Below, piece by piece: positions 41,231-49,949 of a stretch of DNA of 64,000 nt. The stretch covers positions 1 to 64,000 of the forward strand of contig NZ_JARFJD010000007.1 in the NCBI RefSeq assembly GCF_029087225.1, in the 5' to 3' direction. Numbering within the stretch: position 1 is the first letter of the stretch; every line of letters begins with the position of its first letter. This DNA comes from Limnobacter olei (GTDB lineage Bacteria > Pseudomonadota > Gammaproteobacteria > Burkholderiales > Burkholderiaceae_B). Made by a program: the position numbers and the translations under genes. The notes under the pieces were generated by a model. That model was not told where the DNA came from. It made no database searches and saw only the letters and a list, made by a program, of their open reading frames with translations.

Positions 41231-42574
41231 ATGGAAGCACTTACTCAGTTTGTTAATTCAATCAATGGAATTGTGTGGGGGCCACCCATGCTTGTTGCCA
41301 TTCTGGGTACGGGTCTGTTTTTGCAGCTGCGTTTGAAGTTGATGCCAATATTTAAAATTGGCATGGGCTTCAAGTGGATTTGGAAAAGTCGAAGTCCCCA
41401 AGCCGGAGCGAAAGGCGACATTACCCCTTACGCTGCACTGATGACAGCACTGGCCGCAACGGTGGGTACCGGCAATATTGCTGGTGTGGCTACAGCCATT
41501 GCTTTGGGCGGTCCCGGCGCCTTGTTCTGGATGTGGATGACTGCGCTGGTGGGTATGGCCACCAAGTATGCCGAGGTGTTGTTAGCTGTGCATTATCGAG
41601 AAACCGATGCACGTGGTCAGCATGTGGGGGGGCCAATGTATGCCATTAAAAATGGCTTGGGTAAAAACTGGAAATGGTTAGGTATTGCATTCGCACTGTT
41701 CGGTGGCTTGGCGGGTTTTGGTATTGGGAACATGGTTCAGGCAAACAGTGTTGCCGATGTGCTGAATGTGACCTTTGGTATCGACAAATGGATTTCCGGC
41801 ATTGTAATGACGGTGCTGGTGGGTTTTGTGTTGATCGGCGGCGTGAAGCGAATTGGTGCAGTGGCACAAAAAGTGGTTCCGTTCATGTGCGTGGCTTACA
41901 TCGTTGCCTCGGTCATTATTCTGGGAATGTACATCGACCAAGTACCCGCTGCGTTTGCCTTGATCATCGAGAGTGCTTTCAACCCGGTTGCCGCCACTGG
42001 TGGTTTTGCAGGTGCAGCAATCATGCTGGCTATCCGGTATGGTGTCGCGCGCGGTATCTTTTCCAATGAGGCTGGCTTGGGCACGGCCGGTATTGCGCAA
42101 GCTGCCGGCCAAAGTAGCAACCCTGTGGAATCAGGCTTGGTGGGCATGATGGGTACCTTCATCGACACCATTATTGTGTGCTCTATGACCGGTTTGGTGA
42201 TTGTGGTGACCGGTGTTTGGAGCAGTGGCTTGAACGGCGCCGCTCTCAGTTCCAGTGCTTATGCAACAGGTTTACCAGGTGTGGGTGAATATGTGTTGGC
42301 ATTGTCGCTGGCCTTTTTCGCTTTCACTACCATTCTGGGTTGGTCGTATTTCGGTGAAAAGTGCTGGGAGTTTATTGCAGGCACTGCCATCACCATGCCT
42401 TACCGTGTGTTGTGGACAGGTTTCGTCATGGTGGGTGCTGTTACTCAGCTTGACTTCGTGTGGCTGGTAGCCGACACATTGAATGCCTTCATGGCCTTGC
42501 CCAACCTGGTTTCGCTGCTATTGCTTTCACCAGTTATCGTGAAGCTCACTAACGAGTATTTCGCCAATAAATAA
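41231..42574 (+). CDS. Alanine/glycine:cation symporter (AGCS family)
   Basis: This 447-residue inner membrane protein has about eleven helices. AGCS carriers take up alanine or glycine with sodium or protons. Family blocks include NGIVWGPPMLVAILGTGLFL near the start, AALMTALAATVGTGNIAGVATAI, GGPMYAIKNGLG, and GVARGIFSNEAGLGTAGIAQAA. ATG 41231 is chosen because AAGGAG is 8 bp upstream; the longer frame has no membrane character at its start. The gene stands alone. A 10-bp hairpin without a T-run follows at 42590-42616. Confidence 0.92.
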   Translation: MEALTQFVNSINGIVWGPPMLVAILGTGLFLQLRLKLMPIFKIGMGFKWIWKSRSPQAGAKGDITPYAALMTALAATVGTGNIAGVATAIALGGPGALFWMWMTALVGMATKYAEVLLAVHYRETDARGQHVGGPMYAIKNGLGKNWKWLGIAFALFGGLAGFGIGNMVQANSVADVLNVTFGIDKWISGIVMTVLVGFVLIGGVKRIGAVAQKVVPFMCVAYIVASVIILGMYIDQVPAAFALIIESAFNPVAATGGFAGAAIMLAIRYGVARGIFSNEAGLGTAGIAQAAGQSSNPVESGLVGMMGTFIDTIIVCSMTGLVIVVTGVWSSGLNGAALSSSAYATGLPGVGEYVLALSLAFFAFTTILGWSYFGEKCWEFIAGTAITMPYRVLWTGFVMVGAVTQLDFVWLVADTLNAFMALPNLVSLLLLSPVIVKLTNEYFANK

Positions 42575-42743
42575 TTTTTTCTTCGCATCGGCAAGCCGCA
42601 ATCTCAGCGGTTTGCCGGCCAGACTTGAACCAGTTTCGAGTTTCTCACCAAGTTTTACTGATTGTTCTGCACTTTGCCGCTATGATACGGTCCCCTTACA
42701 ACAAGCAGACGCTTTTCCTCAATATGCTTCCAGGAATATACGC

Positions 42744-43274
42744 ATGACCGATGTGAGACGTTTCAACAAAGTGAAAAGCAGTTTTCTCGTGTTGATCGTT
42801 GCATTCTGGCCTGGCCTCGCATTCAGTGATTCCTCCCTTGATTCCCTACTGAATCTGCCCGCGGCCGAGCAGTCGTACAGCAATGAAATTCAAAACGCGT
42901 TGTTGGCTCATTATTCAAATTGGGCGGGAACGCGCCACAAACTGGGCGGCACCGGTACCAACGGCGTGGACTGTTCCAGTTTTATTCAAACCTTGTTTCA
43001 AGACAAATTCCAGCTGCGCTTACCACGCAGTTCACGAGAGCAAATGACCATGGGCGAGCGGGTTGATCTCTCTGATTTGCGTTCTGGTGACCTTCTGTTT
43101 TTTCGCACAGGCCCCACACGTCGACATGTAGGTGTGTATGTGGGTAACAATCAGTTCATGCACGTATCTACGCGGGCGGGCGTTGAAATTGCCAAGTTGC
43201 TCAGCCCTTACTGGCAACGTCACTTCATTACGGCCCGCCGCGTGGGTTTGGCGGGCATTACACCTTCAAACTGA
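42744..43274 (+). CDS. Exported NlpC/P60 endopeptidase
   Basis: The 176-residue protein has a signal peptide (to AFSDSS) and one NlpC/P60 domain. The catalytic Cys is in TNGVDCSSFIQ, the catalytic His in RRHVGVYVG, and the third polar residue is probably the His in FMHVST. The pattern GGTGTNGVDCSSF and LRSGDLLFF is that of Spr/MepS-like D,L-endopeptidases that open peptidoglycan cross-links. ATG 42744 follows AGGA. Its 3' end overlaps the opposite queuosine-precursor transporter gene by 17 bp. Confidence 0.9.
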   Translation: MTDVRRFNKVKSSFLVLIVAFWPGLAFSDSSLDSLLNLPAAEQSYSNEIQNALLAHYSNWAGTRHKLGGTGTNGVDCSSFIQTLFQDKFQLRLPRSSREQMTMGERVDLSDLRSGDLLFFRTGPTRRHVGVYVGNNQFMHVSTRAGVEIAKLLSPYWQRHFITARRVGLAGITPSN

Positions 43275-43950
43275 ATGGCGTGAAGTTGGTGTCTCTGTCG
43301 TAATAATCTTCGCTTTCTGCGCGTTTCAAACGCGCTACTACCCAGTAGGTGAGCGGCGTGGCCAGTATTTCCCAGCTGGTCTTAAGCACGTACTGCGTCA
43401 ATGCCACGATGATGATTTGATCGGTGGTCATAATCCCCCAAAACGCGATGGTGTAAAACAAGCCAGAGTCCACGAACTCACCCACCACAGTGGAGCCAAT
43501 GGTTCGGGTCCACAACCATTTGCCCTGGGTCCATATTTTCATTTTGGCCAGCACAAAGCTGTTGATAAAGCTGCCACTCCAAAAGGCAATTAGCGAGGCC
43601 AGCACTATGCGCCAGGTGTTGCCAAACACACTTTCAACTGCAGCCTGTTTGTCGACCCAGAAGGATGCGGCGGGGAGATTCACCACCGTGAATGCCATAA
43701 ATGATGCAAAGGCCAAAGCCCCAAAACCTGCCCACACGGCCCTGCGGTCGCGGCCGTAACCATACACCTCGGTCAGGATGTCGCTGAATATGTAAGAAAT
43801 GGGGAAAAACAACACACCTGCTGCAAAGGTAACAGTACCAAGCAATGGCAAATTCAGTTCGGCAATTTTCGCGGGGCCGATCAGGTTGGAACACAACAGC
43901 ACGGCCACAAACGCAACCAGGACGAATTCATAATATTTGTACTGACGCAT
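43258..43950 (-). CDS. Queuosine precursor transporter (YhhQ type)
   Basis: The 230-residue inner membrane protein has about six helices and the VUT/YhhQ pattern: SNLIGPAKIAEL, VTFAAGVLFFPISYIFSDILTEVYGYGRDRRAVWAGF, and STVVGEFVDSGLFYTIAFWG. YhhQ takes up preQ0/preQ1 for queuosine in tRNA. I looked for a preQ1 riboswitch upstream and saw none. It converges with the NlpC gene (17-bp overlap). Confidence 0.92.
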   Translation of the reverse strand: MRQYKYYEFVLVAFVAVLLCSNLIGPAKIAELNLPLLGTVTFAAGVLFFPISYIFSDILTEVYGYGRDRRAVWAGFGALAFASFMAFTVVNLPAASFWVDKQAAVESVFGNTWRIVLASLIAFWSGSFINSFVLAKMKIWTQGKWLWTRTIGSTVVGEFVDSGLFYTIAFWGIMTTDQIIIVALTQYVLKTSWEILATPLTYWVVARLKRAESEDYYDRDTNFTPFSLKV

Positions 43951-44112
43951 CCAAAACCCTGTTAATTGGTTAGTAAAGAGAGGGGTAGGTTAATAGAGTG
44001 GTAATTATTGCAGCAATTGTCATCGTGTTAATAGTTATTGGAGCCTATACTCAAAGAAGATGTTTTGTAAGTGTAGTTTTTGGAAGCAACAATTGGAAGT
44101 CAGGGAGTTACA

Positions 44113-45717
44113 ATGAAAGCACAGAGGAAGACAAGCACAACCAAGAACAACAAGTTTAAATTCAATATTTTAGCGGGCAGTCTTTTGGCTGTTGTCAGCG
44201 TTGCGGCTTTGGCTTCTAGCCACCGTGAAGCGCCCTCAATCACCACCACTCCGAAAGCAGACGGAACCGATTTTTACATGTTCCGCAGCTATGAGACCAA
44301 TCGGTCAGACTTCATCACCTTGATTGCCAATTATCAGCCCCTTCAAGACGGCTACGGTGGTCCGAATTATTTCTCGATGGATCCCAATGCCTTGTATGAA
44401 ATTCACATTGACAACGATGGTGATGCGCAGGAAGAAATTACATTTCAGTTTAATTTCAAAAATAATCTCAAGGATATTGCGCTTCCGATTGGAAGCGGGA
44501 CTAACAGGCCCTCAGTCAGCATCCCATTGATTCAAGCGGGCACTGTGTCTACATTGTCAGATCCCAATTTGAATCTGAATGAAACCTACACCATGACTGT
44601 AGTGCGTGATGGGCGACGCAACGGTAACCGTACTTTGGCGGCCAAAACCAGTGGTGGCAGCACCACCTTGGAAAAGCCGGTGGATTACATTGGTGAAAAA
44701 ACCCTGGGCAACGCGGCGGCTTATCAAAGCTATGCTGATGCACACATTCACAATGTGACCATTCCTGGCTGTGCAGCAGGCACCAACCAGGCACGTGTCT
44801 TTGTGGGCCAGCGGCAGGAAGGTTTTGCAGTGAATTTGGGCGCAATTTTTGACTTGGTGAATGCCCCGGCCAGTGCCATTTCGAATCGCAGCAGCGCAAA
44901 CGCAAATGCGGCCGCCGTCAATTCAATTCAAGACAAAAACATCACCAGCATTGCACTGGAAATTCACAGGAATTGTTTGGCCCCCAGCACTGAAAAGGTA
45001 ATTGGTGGATGGACTACGGCCAGCTTGCGTCAAGTGCAAATTGGCGACGGTGTGCCTGCCCAAGGGCATCAAACTGCCGAGAAGGTGGGGGGTGCATGGG
45101 TGCAGGTTTCCCGCCTTGGCATGCCCTTGGTGAATGAGGTGGTGATTGGCTTGAAAGACAAGGACCGTTTCAATGCTTCAAAGCCCAGCGGCGATGGTCA
45201 GTTCCTCACCTATGTGTCTAACCCCACTTTGCCTCAGCTGATCAGCATGGTGGTGCCGGGGCTGCAAAATACAGCTCCAACCAACTTTCCGCGTACCGAC
45301 CTGCTCAATGTATTTTTGGCGGGTATTCAAGGCGTGAACCGCCCAGCAAATGTAACCTTGTCGGAAATGATGCGCTTGAATACGACGATTGCACCTACCC
45401 CGATCGCGAACCAGAACACGCTGGGGGTTGTTGGTGGCGACAATGCGGGTTATCCAAATGGCCGCAGACCAATTGATGACGTGGTCGACATTTCGCTGGT
45501 GGCAGTGATGGGTGGTTTGTGCGTGGCAAATGGTACGGGTAACGGTCTGGGTTTGAATACAGTACCTGGCACTAGCCTGACTTCAGCCTGTAACCCTGAC
45601 AGCGTGCCTTTGGGCTCAACGTCCCTAACGCTTCATGATGCGGTGGCTCAGGAACAGGTTACTTTTTTGAGTCGTTTCCCATTCTTGAACACGCCAATTC
45701 CAGGTGCACGAAATTAA
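44113..45717 (+). CDS. Exported DUF4331 protein
   Basis: The 534-residue protein has a signal sequence (hydrophobic 18-33, cleavage near ALASSH) and the DUF4331 start SSHREAPSITTTPKADGTDFYMFRSYE. It goes on with YEIHIDNDGDAQEEITFQFNF. Many family members carry this SHREAP segment right after the signal peptide; their function is not known. ATG 44113 follows GGGAG. A small lipoprotein gene follows after 21 bp, and a TonB receptor gene after that, which suggests an envelope role. Confidence 0.85.
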   Translation: MKAQRKTSTTKNNKFKFNILAGSLLAVVSVAALASSHREAPSITTTPKADGTDFYMFRSYETNRSDFITLIANYQPLQDGYGGPNYFSMDPNALYEIHIDNDGDAQEEITFQFNFKNNLKDIALPIGSGTNRPSVSIPLIQAGTVSTLSDPNLNLNETYTMTVVRDGRRNGNRTLAAKTSGGSTTLEKPVDYIGEKTLGNAAAYQSYADAHIHNVTIPGCAAGTNQARVFVGQRQEGFAVNLGAIFDLVNAPASAISNRSSANANAAAVNSIQDKNITSIALEIHRNCLAPSTEKVIGGWTTASLRQVQIGDGVPAQGHQTAEKVGGAWVQVSRLGMPLVNEVVIGLKDKDRFNASKPSGDGQFLTYVSNPTLPQLISMVVPGLQNTAPTNFPRTDLLNVFLAGIQGVNRPANVTLSEMMRLNTTIAPTPIANQNTLGVVGGDNAGYPNGRRPIDDVVDISLVAVMGGLCVANGTGNGLGLNTVPGTSLTSACNPDSVPLGSTSLTLHDAVAQEQVTFLSRFPFLNTPIPGARN

Positions 45718-45738
45718 TTTCATATCAAGGAGCTTTAA

Positions 45739-45978
45739 ATGAAACTGAAAAGCAAACTTGGATTGGCCACAGGCGCAGCGTTGCTGCTCACTTTGGGGGC
45801 CTGTGGAGGTGATGGCTCACCTTTTAACCTGGGTAGCGCAGCAGGTGACGGGAATATCAATGCATCTGAGGCGGGTGCCTTGGTACGCAGCACTTCTGAA
45901 ACCGGTGAACCTGAAAACGCTAGTAACCTGATGTTGGCAACCTCTGAAACAGCAGAGCCCTTTGATCTTCCAGACTAA
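45739..45978 (+). CDS. Small lipoprotein
   Basis: The 79-residue product has a lipoprotein signal (LLLTLGACGG, lipidated C22). The mature part is short, acidic and low in complexity, and repeats the motif TSETGEP / TSETAEP near its end. There is no known domain. The ribosome site AAGGAG is strong. It is 21 bp after the DUF4331 gene, probably as one operon, and is followed by a terminator. Confidence 0.75.
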   Translation: MKLKSKLGLATGAALLLTLGACGGDGSPFNLGSAAGDGNINASEAGALVRSTSETGEPENASNLMLATSETAEPFDLPD

Positions 45979-46012
45979 TTACACAGCAAAAATTTGATAC
46001 AGTATTTTCAGA

Positions 46013-46047
46013 ATCCCGTAGCAAGTGTAGCTGCGGGATTTTTTTTG
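46013..46047 (+). terminator. Terminator directly before the TonB receptor gene
   Basis: ATCCCGTAGC (46013-46022) and GCTGCGGGAT (46030-46039) form a 10-bp stem with one G-T pair and a 7-nt loop, then eight T. The T-run ends only 13 bp before the likely start of the next gene (46061), so the receptor mRNA must come from readthrough or from a promoter inside this region. Confidence 0.88.
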
Positions 46048-46060
46048 GATGGATTTCTAC

Positions 46061-48142
46061 ATGAAATTGATTGTCTTTGGGGTGTGTGGTTTGGCCCTGA
46101 TGCCGCATATTTCCAGTGCCCACGGCATTCATTTTGATTCCCAAGAGCTTGATGAAGTGTCGGTGACTGAAAGTATCGAAGCCGTTCACACTTTGGGCGG
46201 AATCACCAGTTCCCAGGGCATACTCGGTGCACGGCGATTGGCCAACCAGAATCCGGCAAGATCCTCGGATGTGCTGGAGGCTGTACCCGGTTTGAATGTG
46301 ACCCAGCATTCTGGTGGTGGCAAAGCAAATCAATACTTTTTGCGTGGCTTCAGTCTTGATCACGGCACAGACTTGTCGATTAACTTTTTGGGTGCGCCCT
46401 TGAACCTGCCGGGTCACGCACACGGGCAGGGGTACGCAGATTCAAACATGATCATTCCCGAGTTGTTGTCTCGCGTGGAGTACCGCAAGGGCCCTTATTT
46501 TGCGCAAGATGGTGACTTCAGCTCTGCGGGATCTTTGAACATCGATTATGTCAGCGAGTTAACAAGAGGATTGGCTTCATTGTCGGTGGGTGAGTTTGGT
46601 TATCGGCGTGGTTTATTGGCCAATTCAGTGTCTTTCAATGAAGATCAAACCAAACTACTGTATGCCATTGAGTTGACTGATAACGATGGTCCCTGGGAGA
46701 TCGCAGAGAATCAATACAAATATAATGCGCTGTTGAAATTGAGTCATCGAATCGATTCAAGCAAACGCTTCGAGCTGCAATATTCAGGCTATGAATCACA
46801 ATGGACGTCGACCGATCACATTCCAGCTGATGCGGTTAATCAGGGTTTGGTGGGTCGATTTGGAAGCCTTGACCCAACTGCAGGTGGATTTACGCAACGA
46901 CATGCTGTTTCAGGCAACTTCACCCTGGCTTGGGATCAATCGATCACGCAGCTACGGGCTTACCTGGCGGATTACAAACTGAATCTTTTCAGCGATTTCA
47001 CTTATGGGCTCAGGGACAATACGGCGCTTGGCCGCCCCGGGGTGATTTCTGACCAGTTTAACCAGGTCGACAGCAGGGTAACTTTTGGCGGTGGCGTGAC
47101 ACATACGCTATTTGAAAATTTGTCGTTCATGCGTTCGCAATTGGCGGTTGGGTTTGACTATCGGGTAGATGATGTAAACCCAGCAGGGCTCTACGACACA
47201 ATTGCCCGAGAGCGATTGGCCACTCGAAGCGAAGATTCTTTTGAGCAAAGCAATTTGGGTATTTTTATATCGCAGCAACTGCTTCCAGCGTCTTGGCTCA
47301 AACTGACTGGCGGCTTGCGATATGACCAGTTCGATGTTGATTTGAATGGTCAGTTTGATGACGATGAAGACCTGACAACACCCAATGTGATGCGAAGTGG
47401 TTCTCGAAATGATCAGCAATTCAGCCCAAAGTTCAGCGCAAGCATTACTCCATTTGAACATGACACCGAATTGTTTTTGTCCATTGGTCGGGGTTTTCAC
47501 AGCAATGATCCCCGAGGTTTATTCACAGCAAACCCAGTGGACTATATCGTGAATACCCGTGGCTCAGAGGTGGGTTTGAAAACTACCAATACCTCAAGAA
47601 ATTTGAGTGCTTCAGCGACCTTGTTTCAGTTAGAGAGTGACTCTGAACTCGTTTTTGTCGGTGATGCGGGTACGACCGAGCCCAAGGGTGCTACCAAGCG
47701 GAACGGGCTTGAATTGATTGCAAGTTATTTCAACAAAACCGGCTTTGAAATTGATGGCTTCGTGACTCTTGTGGATGCTCGTTTTGTCGGCGTGCAAGAC
47801 AATGGCATTCCCAACGCGATAGAGGAGTCTGCGGCCGTGTCGTTGGGTCAAACCTGGGGTAATTTGAAAGTAGGTTACAAGTTGAAATATGTGGGCAGCG
47901 CGCCTTTGGTGGAAGATCGGAGCATTGAATCGGACTCAGTGATCAATTCAGATCTGTTCTTCAACTTGAAAGTGAACAAAGATCTCAGTTTGAATTTGTC
48001 CATATTCAATTTGTTCGATCGGGACAATAGCGATATCCAGTATGCGCAGGATTATTTTCTAGCAGGGAGCCCGGCTTTTGGAAAAACTTTTCATCCATCC
48101 CTGCCACGGCATGTTCGGTTAACAGCCAATTTACAGTTCTGA
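46061..48142 (+). CDS. TonB-dependent outer membrane receptor
   Basis: The 693-residue receptor has a signal peptide (to SSAHGI) and a plug domain with ARSSDVLEAVPGLNV and NQYFLRGFSLDHG. It then shows the segment LPGHAHGQGYADSN that marks a common but uncharacterised receptor group. A beta-barrel of about 500 residues follows, ending in VRLTANLQF. It imports an unknown ligand with energy from TonB. ATG 46049 is also possible and adds four residues. The gene follows a terminator and the DUF4331-lipoprotein unit. A secreted protein of unknown role converges on it. Confidence 0.9.
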   Translation: MKLIVFGVCGLALMPHISSAHGIHFDSQELDEVSVTESIEAVHTLGGITSSQGILGARRLANQNPARSSDVLEAVPGLNVTQHSGGGKANQYFLRGFSLDHGTDLSINFLGAPLNLPGHAHGQGYADSNMIIPELLSRVEYRKGPYFAQDGDFSSAGSLNIDYVSELTRGLASLSVGEFGYRRGLLANSVSFNEDQTKLLYAIELTDNDGPWEIAENQYKYNALLKLSHRIDSSKRFELQYSGYESQWTSTDHIPADAVNQGLVGRFGSLDPTAGGFTQRHAVSGNFTLAWDQSITQLRAYLADYKLNLFSDFTYGLRDNTALGRPGVISDQFNQVDSRVTFGGGVTHTLFENLSFMRSQLAVGFDYRVDDVNPAGLYDTIARERLATRSEDSFEQSNLGIFISQQLLPASWLKLTGGLRYDQFDVDLNGQFDDDEDLTTPNVMRSGSRNDQQFSPKFSASITPFEHDTELFLSIGRGFHSNDPRGLFTANPVDYIVNTRGSEVGLKTTNTSRNLSASATLFQLESDSELVFVGDAGTTEPKGATKRNGLELIASYFNKTGFEIDGFVTLVDARFVGVQDNGIPNAIEESAAVSLGQTWGNLKVGYKLKYVGSAPLVEDRSIESDSVINSDLFFNLKVNKDLSLNLSIFNLFDRDNSDIQYAQDYFLAGSPAFGKTFHPSLPRHVRLTANLQF

Positions 48143-48154
48143 GTGCTTTTCGTT

Positions 48155-48850
48155 TCAACGAGGTTCAAGAATGACCGATAAAAACTGGCTTTTGTAAGCA
48201 CTGCCTTTTTCTTCGGTGATCAACGCTCGAAGCAGCGCTTTGCTCTTGGGTTGTAACAGCAAGGTGACTTTGCCGCTTGCATCGGTTCTCGACCACAGGG
48301 TTACTGGCGTTTCGGGATACTCCAGGCCGACGGGAAGCTGCGCCAAGGGCTTGCCGTTTTTGTAAACATAAATTGTGGAAGCGTCGCCTGGCAGCGTGAT
48401 GAATTGGGCAAGTTCCGGGTTGTACAAATCACTGTCTTTTTCAATGGGTTTGATTTGTGCCGCTTTAAAATATTCTTCGTTGAATTTGTCGCTTTTCAAC
48501 ACCTTGTTCACCAAGGCTTTGTCGACCTTGTTCTCATCAAAATGTTGTGCGCCCTGCCGCGGCGAAAGCTCGATCTGGCTGGTTTTCAGAATGGCGAGGC
48601 AGTTGGCGGGGCGCTCTTTGTACGTGTAGCGAATACTGTTGTCATTGAATGGCAAGCCGAACACCTCGCCGTCGCCACCAACACATCTTACAGAGTCCAC
48701 ATATTCACCCTTGACTGTAATTTCCTTGGCCGGGAAATTGTGCCCAGTCGACAAACCGAGGCTTTGTTCACCAACGTCAATCCAGGTGAGGTGGGCCATG
48801 GCTGGAGCACTTGCACTAACAAACAGCAAAACAATCAGTTTCTTTAACAC
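48155..48850 (-). CDS. Exported protein, possibly DUF4198-like
   Basis: The 231-residue protein has a signal peptide (LKKLIVLLFVSASAPAMA, cleavage before HLTW). The mature part starts with His and has a beta-rich make-up, a cysteine pair (VRCVGG, ANCLAI) and a second domain with YVYKNGKPLAQLPVGLEYP that resembles DUF4198-like periplasmic proteins. This match is weak. GTG 48850 is chosen because GAGG precedes it and the signal peptide then fits. It converges on the TonB receptor gene with 12 bp between, so a shared role is possible. Confidence 0.6.
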   Translation of the reverse strand: MLKKLIVLLFVSASAPAMAHLTWIDVGEQSLGLSTGHNFPAKEITVKGEYVDSVRCVGGDGEVFGLPFNDNSIRYTYKERPANCLAILKTSQIELSPRQGAQHFDENKVDKALVNKVLKSDKFNEEYFKAAQIKPIEKDSDLYNPELAQFITLPGDASTIYVYKNGKPLAQLPVGLEYPETPVTLWSRTDASGKVTLLLQPKSKALLRALITEEKGSAYKSQFLSVILEPR

Positions 48851-48907
48851 GGGAACCTCGATACAGCAGGTTAGAATCACTTAACACTACTACACATCGG
48901 AACGAAC

Positions 48908-49945
48908 ATGGCGAAAACCAACGCTGACCAGCCCAAAGATTTGGCGTCGCAATTGCTAGAGGCCGAGGTGGCTTTCTGGTTGCAAAACCTGAAAGGCAAA
49001 AAGTTTCAAGCTTTGCTGGCTGATGAGTTGAACCATGTGCTTGCCAGGCTTGAGCACATTCGCCTGCGCGATGCGGTGGATGAAAGCAAAGTAAAGGCCA
49101 CTGCCCGGCGTTATGCGGTGGAAATGGAAATTGGTGGCGCCATTCCTGAGCTGTTTGGTGAAATTGCCAATCGCATTTTTGAGTTTCCAGCCAGCCGAAC
49201 CACGAAAATTGGTGAGGTGGTATCCGATTCAATCGCGACAGAATTCATTGAGAAAATTTTTGAGCAAAATGGTGTGCTTGATCATGCGGTCACCAACATT
49301 CGAAACAGCACACCGTTTCGACATTTTTTGTCGGATGTAATTTTCACAGTGCTCAAAGGCTATGTGTTTGAGCAAAACAACCTGATGAAATTTTCCACTG
49401 TGGCCAGCAGCACGCGCAAGGTGCGTGAGTGGTTGAGTACCAAGGCCCCCGATTTGTCTGAGGGGCTCGAAGAGCGGGTTCGTAACCTGATGGAAAGTGG
49501 TGTGAAGGGTTCGCTTGAGATGGTGGATGAAACGCTGGACAACGAGCAATATCGCGAAACTGCCATGAACAGTGCCTTGGCCTTTTGGGATGTGATGCGC
49601 GAATGGCCGCTGACAGCCTATCGCGATTACCTGACTGAGCAAGACCTGCAAGAATTCATGGTGCTGGGTTATGAATTCTGGCTTGAATTCCGCAACACCG
49701 AGTATTTGAAATCATGCATTGATTTGGGTGTGGACTTTTTCTTTGAAAAGTACGGTGAACAGTCTTTGCAAGACCTGCTGGATGACATTGGTATCAGCCA
49801 CGAGATGATTACTGATGAACTGGACAATTACATTCCTGACCTGGCTGCCCTGTTGATCAAGGAAGGGCTTGCAGAAAGTTTCCTGCGCCGCAACCTTCAA
49901 CGTTTCTACAGCAGCAAGAAGGTGCAAGACCTTCTTGCCGGATGA
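48908..49945 (+). CDS. Large helical protein of unknown function
   Basis: I do not recognise this 345-residue protein. It lacks a signal peptide and strong membrane segments and reads as a long run of amphipathic helices with many acidic residues. Pieces such as FEFPASRTTKIGEVVSDSI and YKNGKP-free charged stretches give no known motif. It starts at ATG 48908, divergent from the gene at 48850. It converges on the lipoprotein gene at 49950 with 4 bp between stops. Codon use is like its neighbours. Confidence 0.7.
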   Translation: MAKTNADQPKDLASQLLEAEVAFWLQNLKGKKFQALLADELNHVLARLEHIRLRDAVDESKVKATARRYAVEMEIGGAIPELFGEIANRIFEFPASRTTKIGEVVSDSIATEFIEKIFEQNGVLDHAVTNIRNSTPFRHFLSDVIFTVLKGYVFEQNNLMKFSTVASSTRKVREWLSTKAPDLSEGLEERVRNLMESGVKGSLEMVDETLDNEQYRETAMNSALAFWDVMREWPLTAYRDYLTEQDLQEFMVLGYEFWLEFRNTEYLKSCIDLGVDFFFEKYGEQSLQDLLDDIGISHEMITDELDNYIPDLAALLIKEGLAESFLRRNLQRFYSSKKVQDLLAG

Positions 49946-49949
49946 TTGT

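Noticed and set aside
42590-42616. Terminator after the AGCS symporter gene
   Set aside because: The 10-bp stem with one G-T pair is good, but no T-run follows on either strand, so I do not list it as a terminator.
43951-44060. preQ1 riboswitch before the queuosine-precursor transporter
   Set aside because: I looked for the preQ1-I core and its A-rich tail on the minus strand and found neither.
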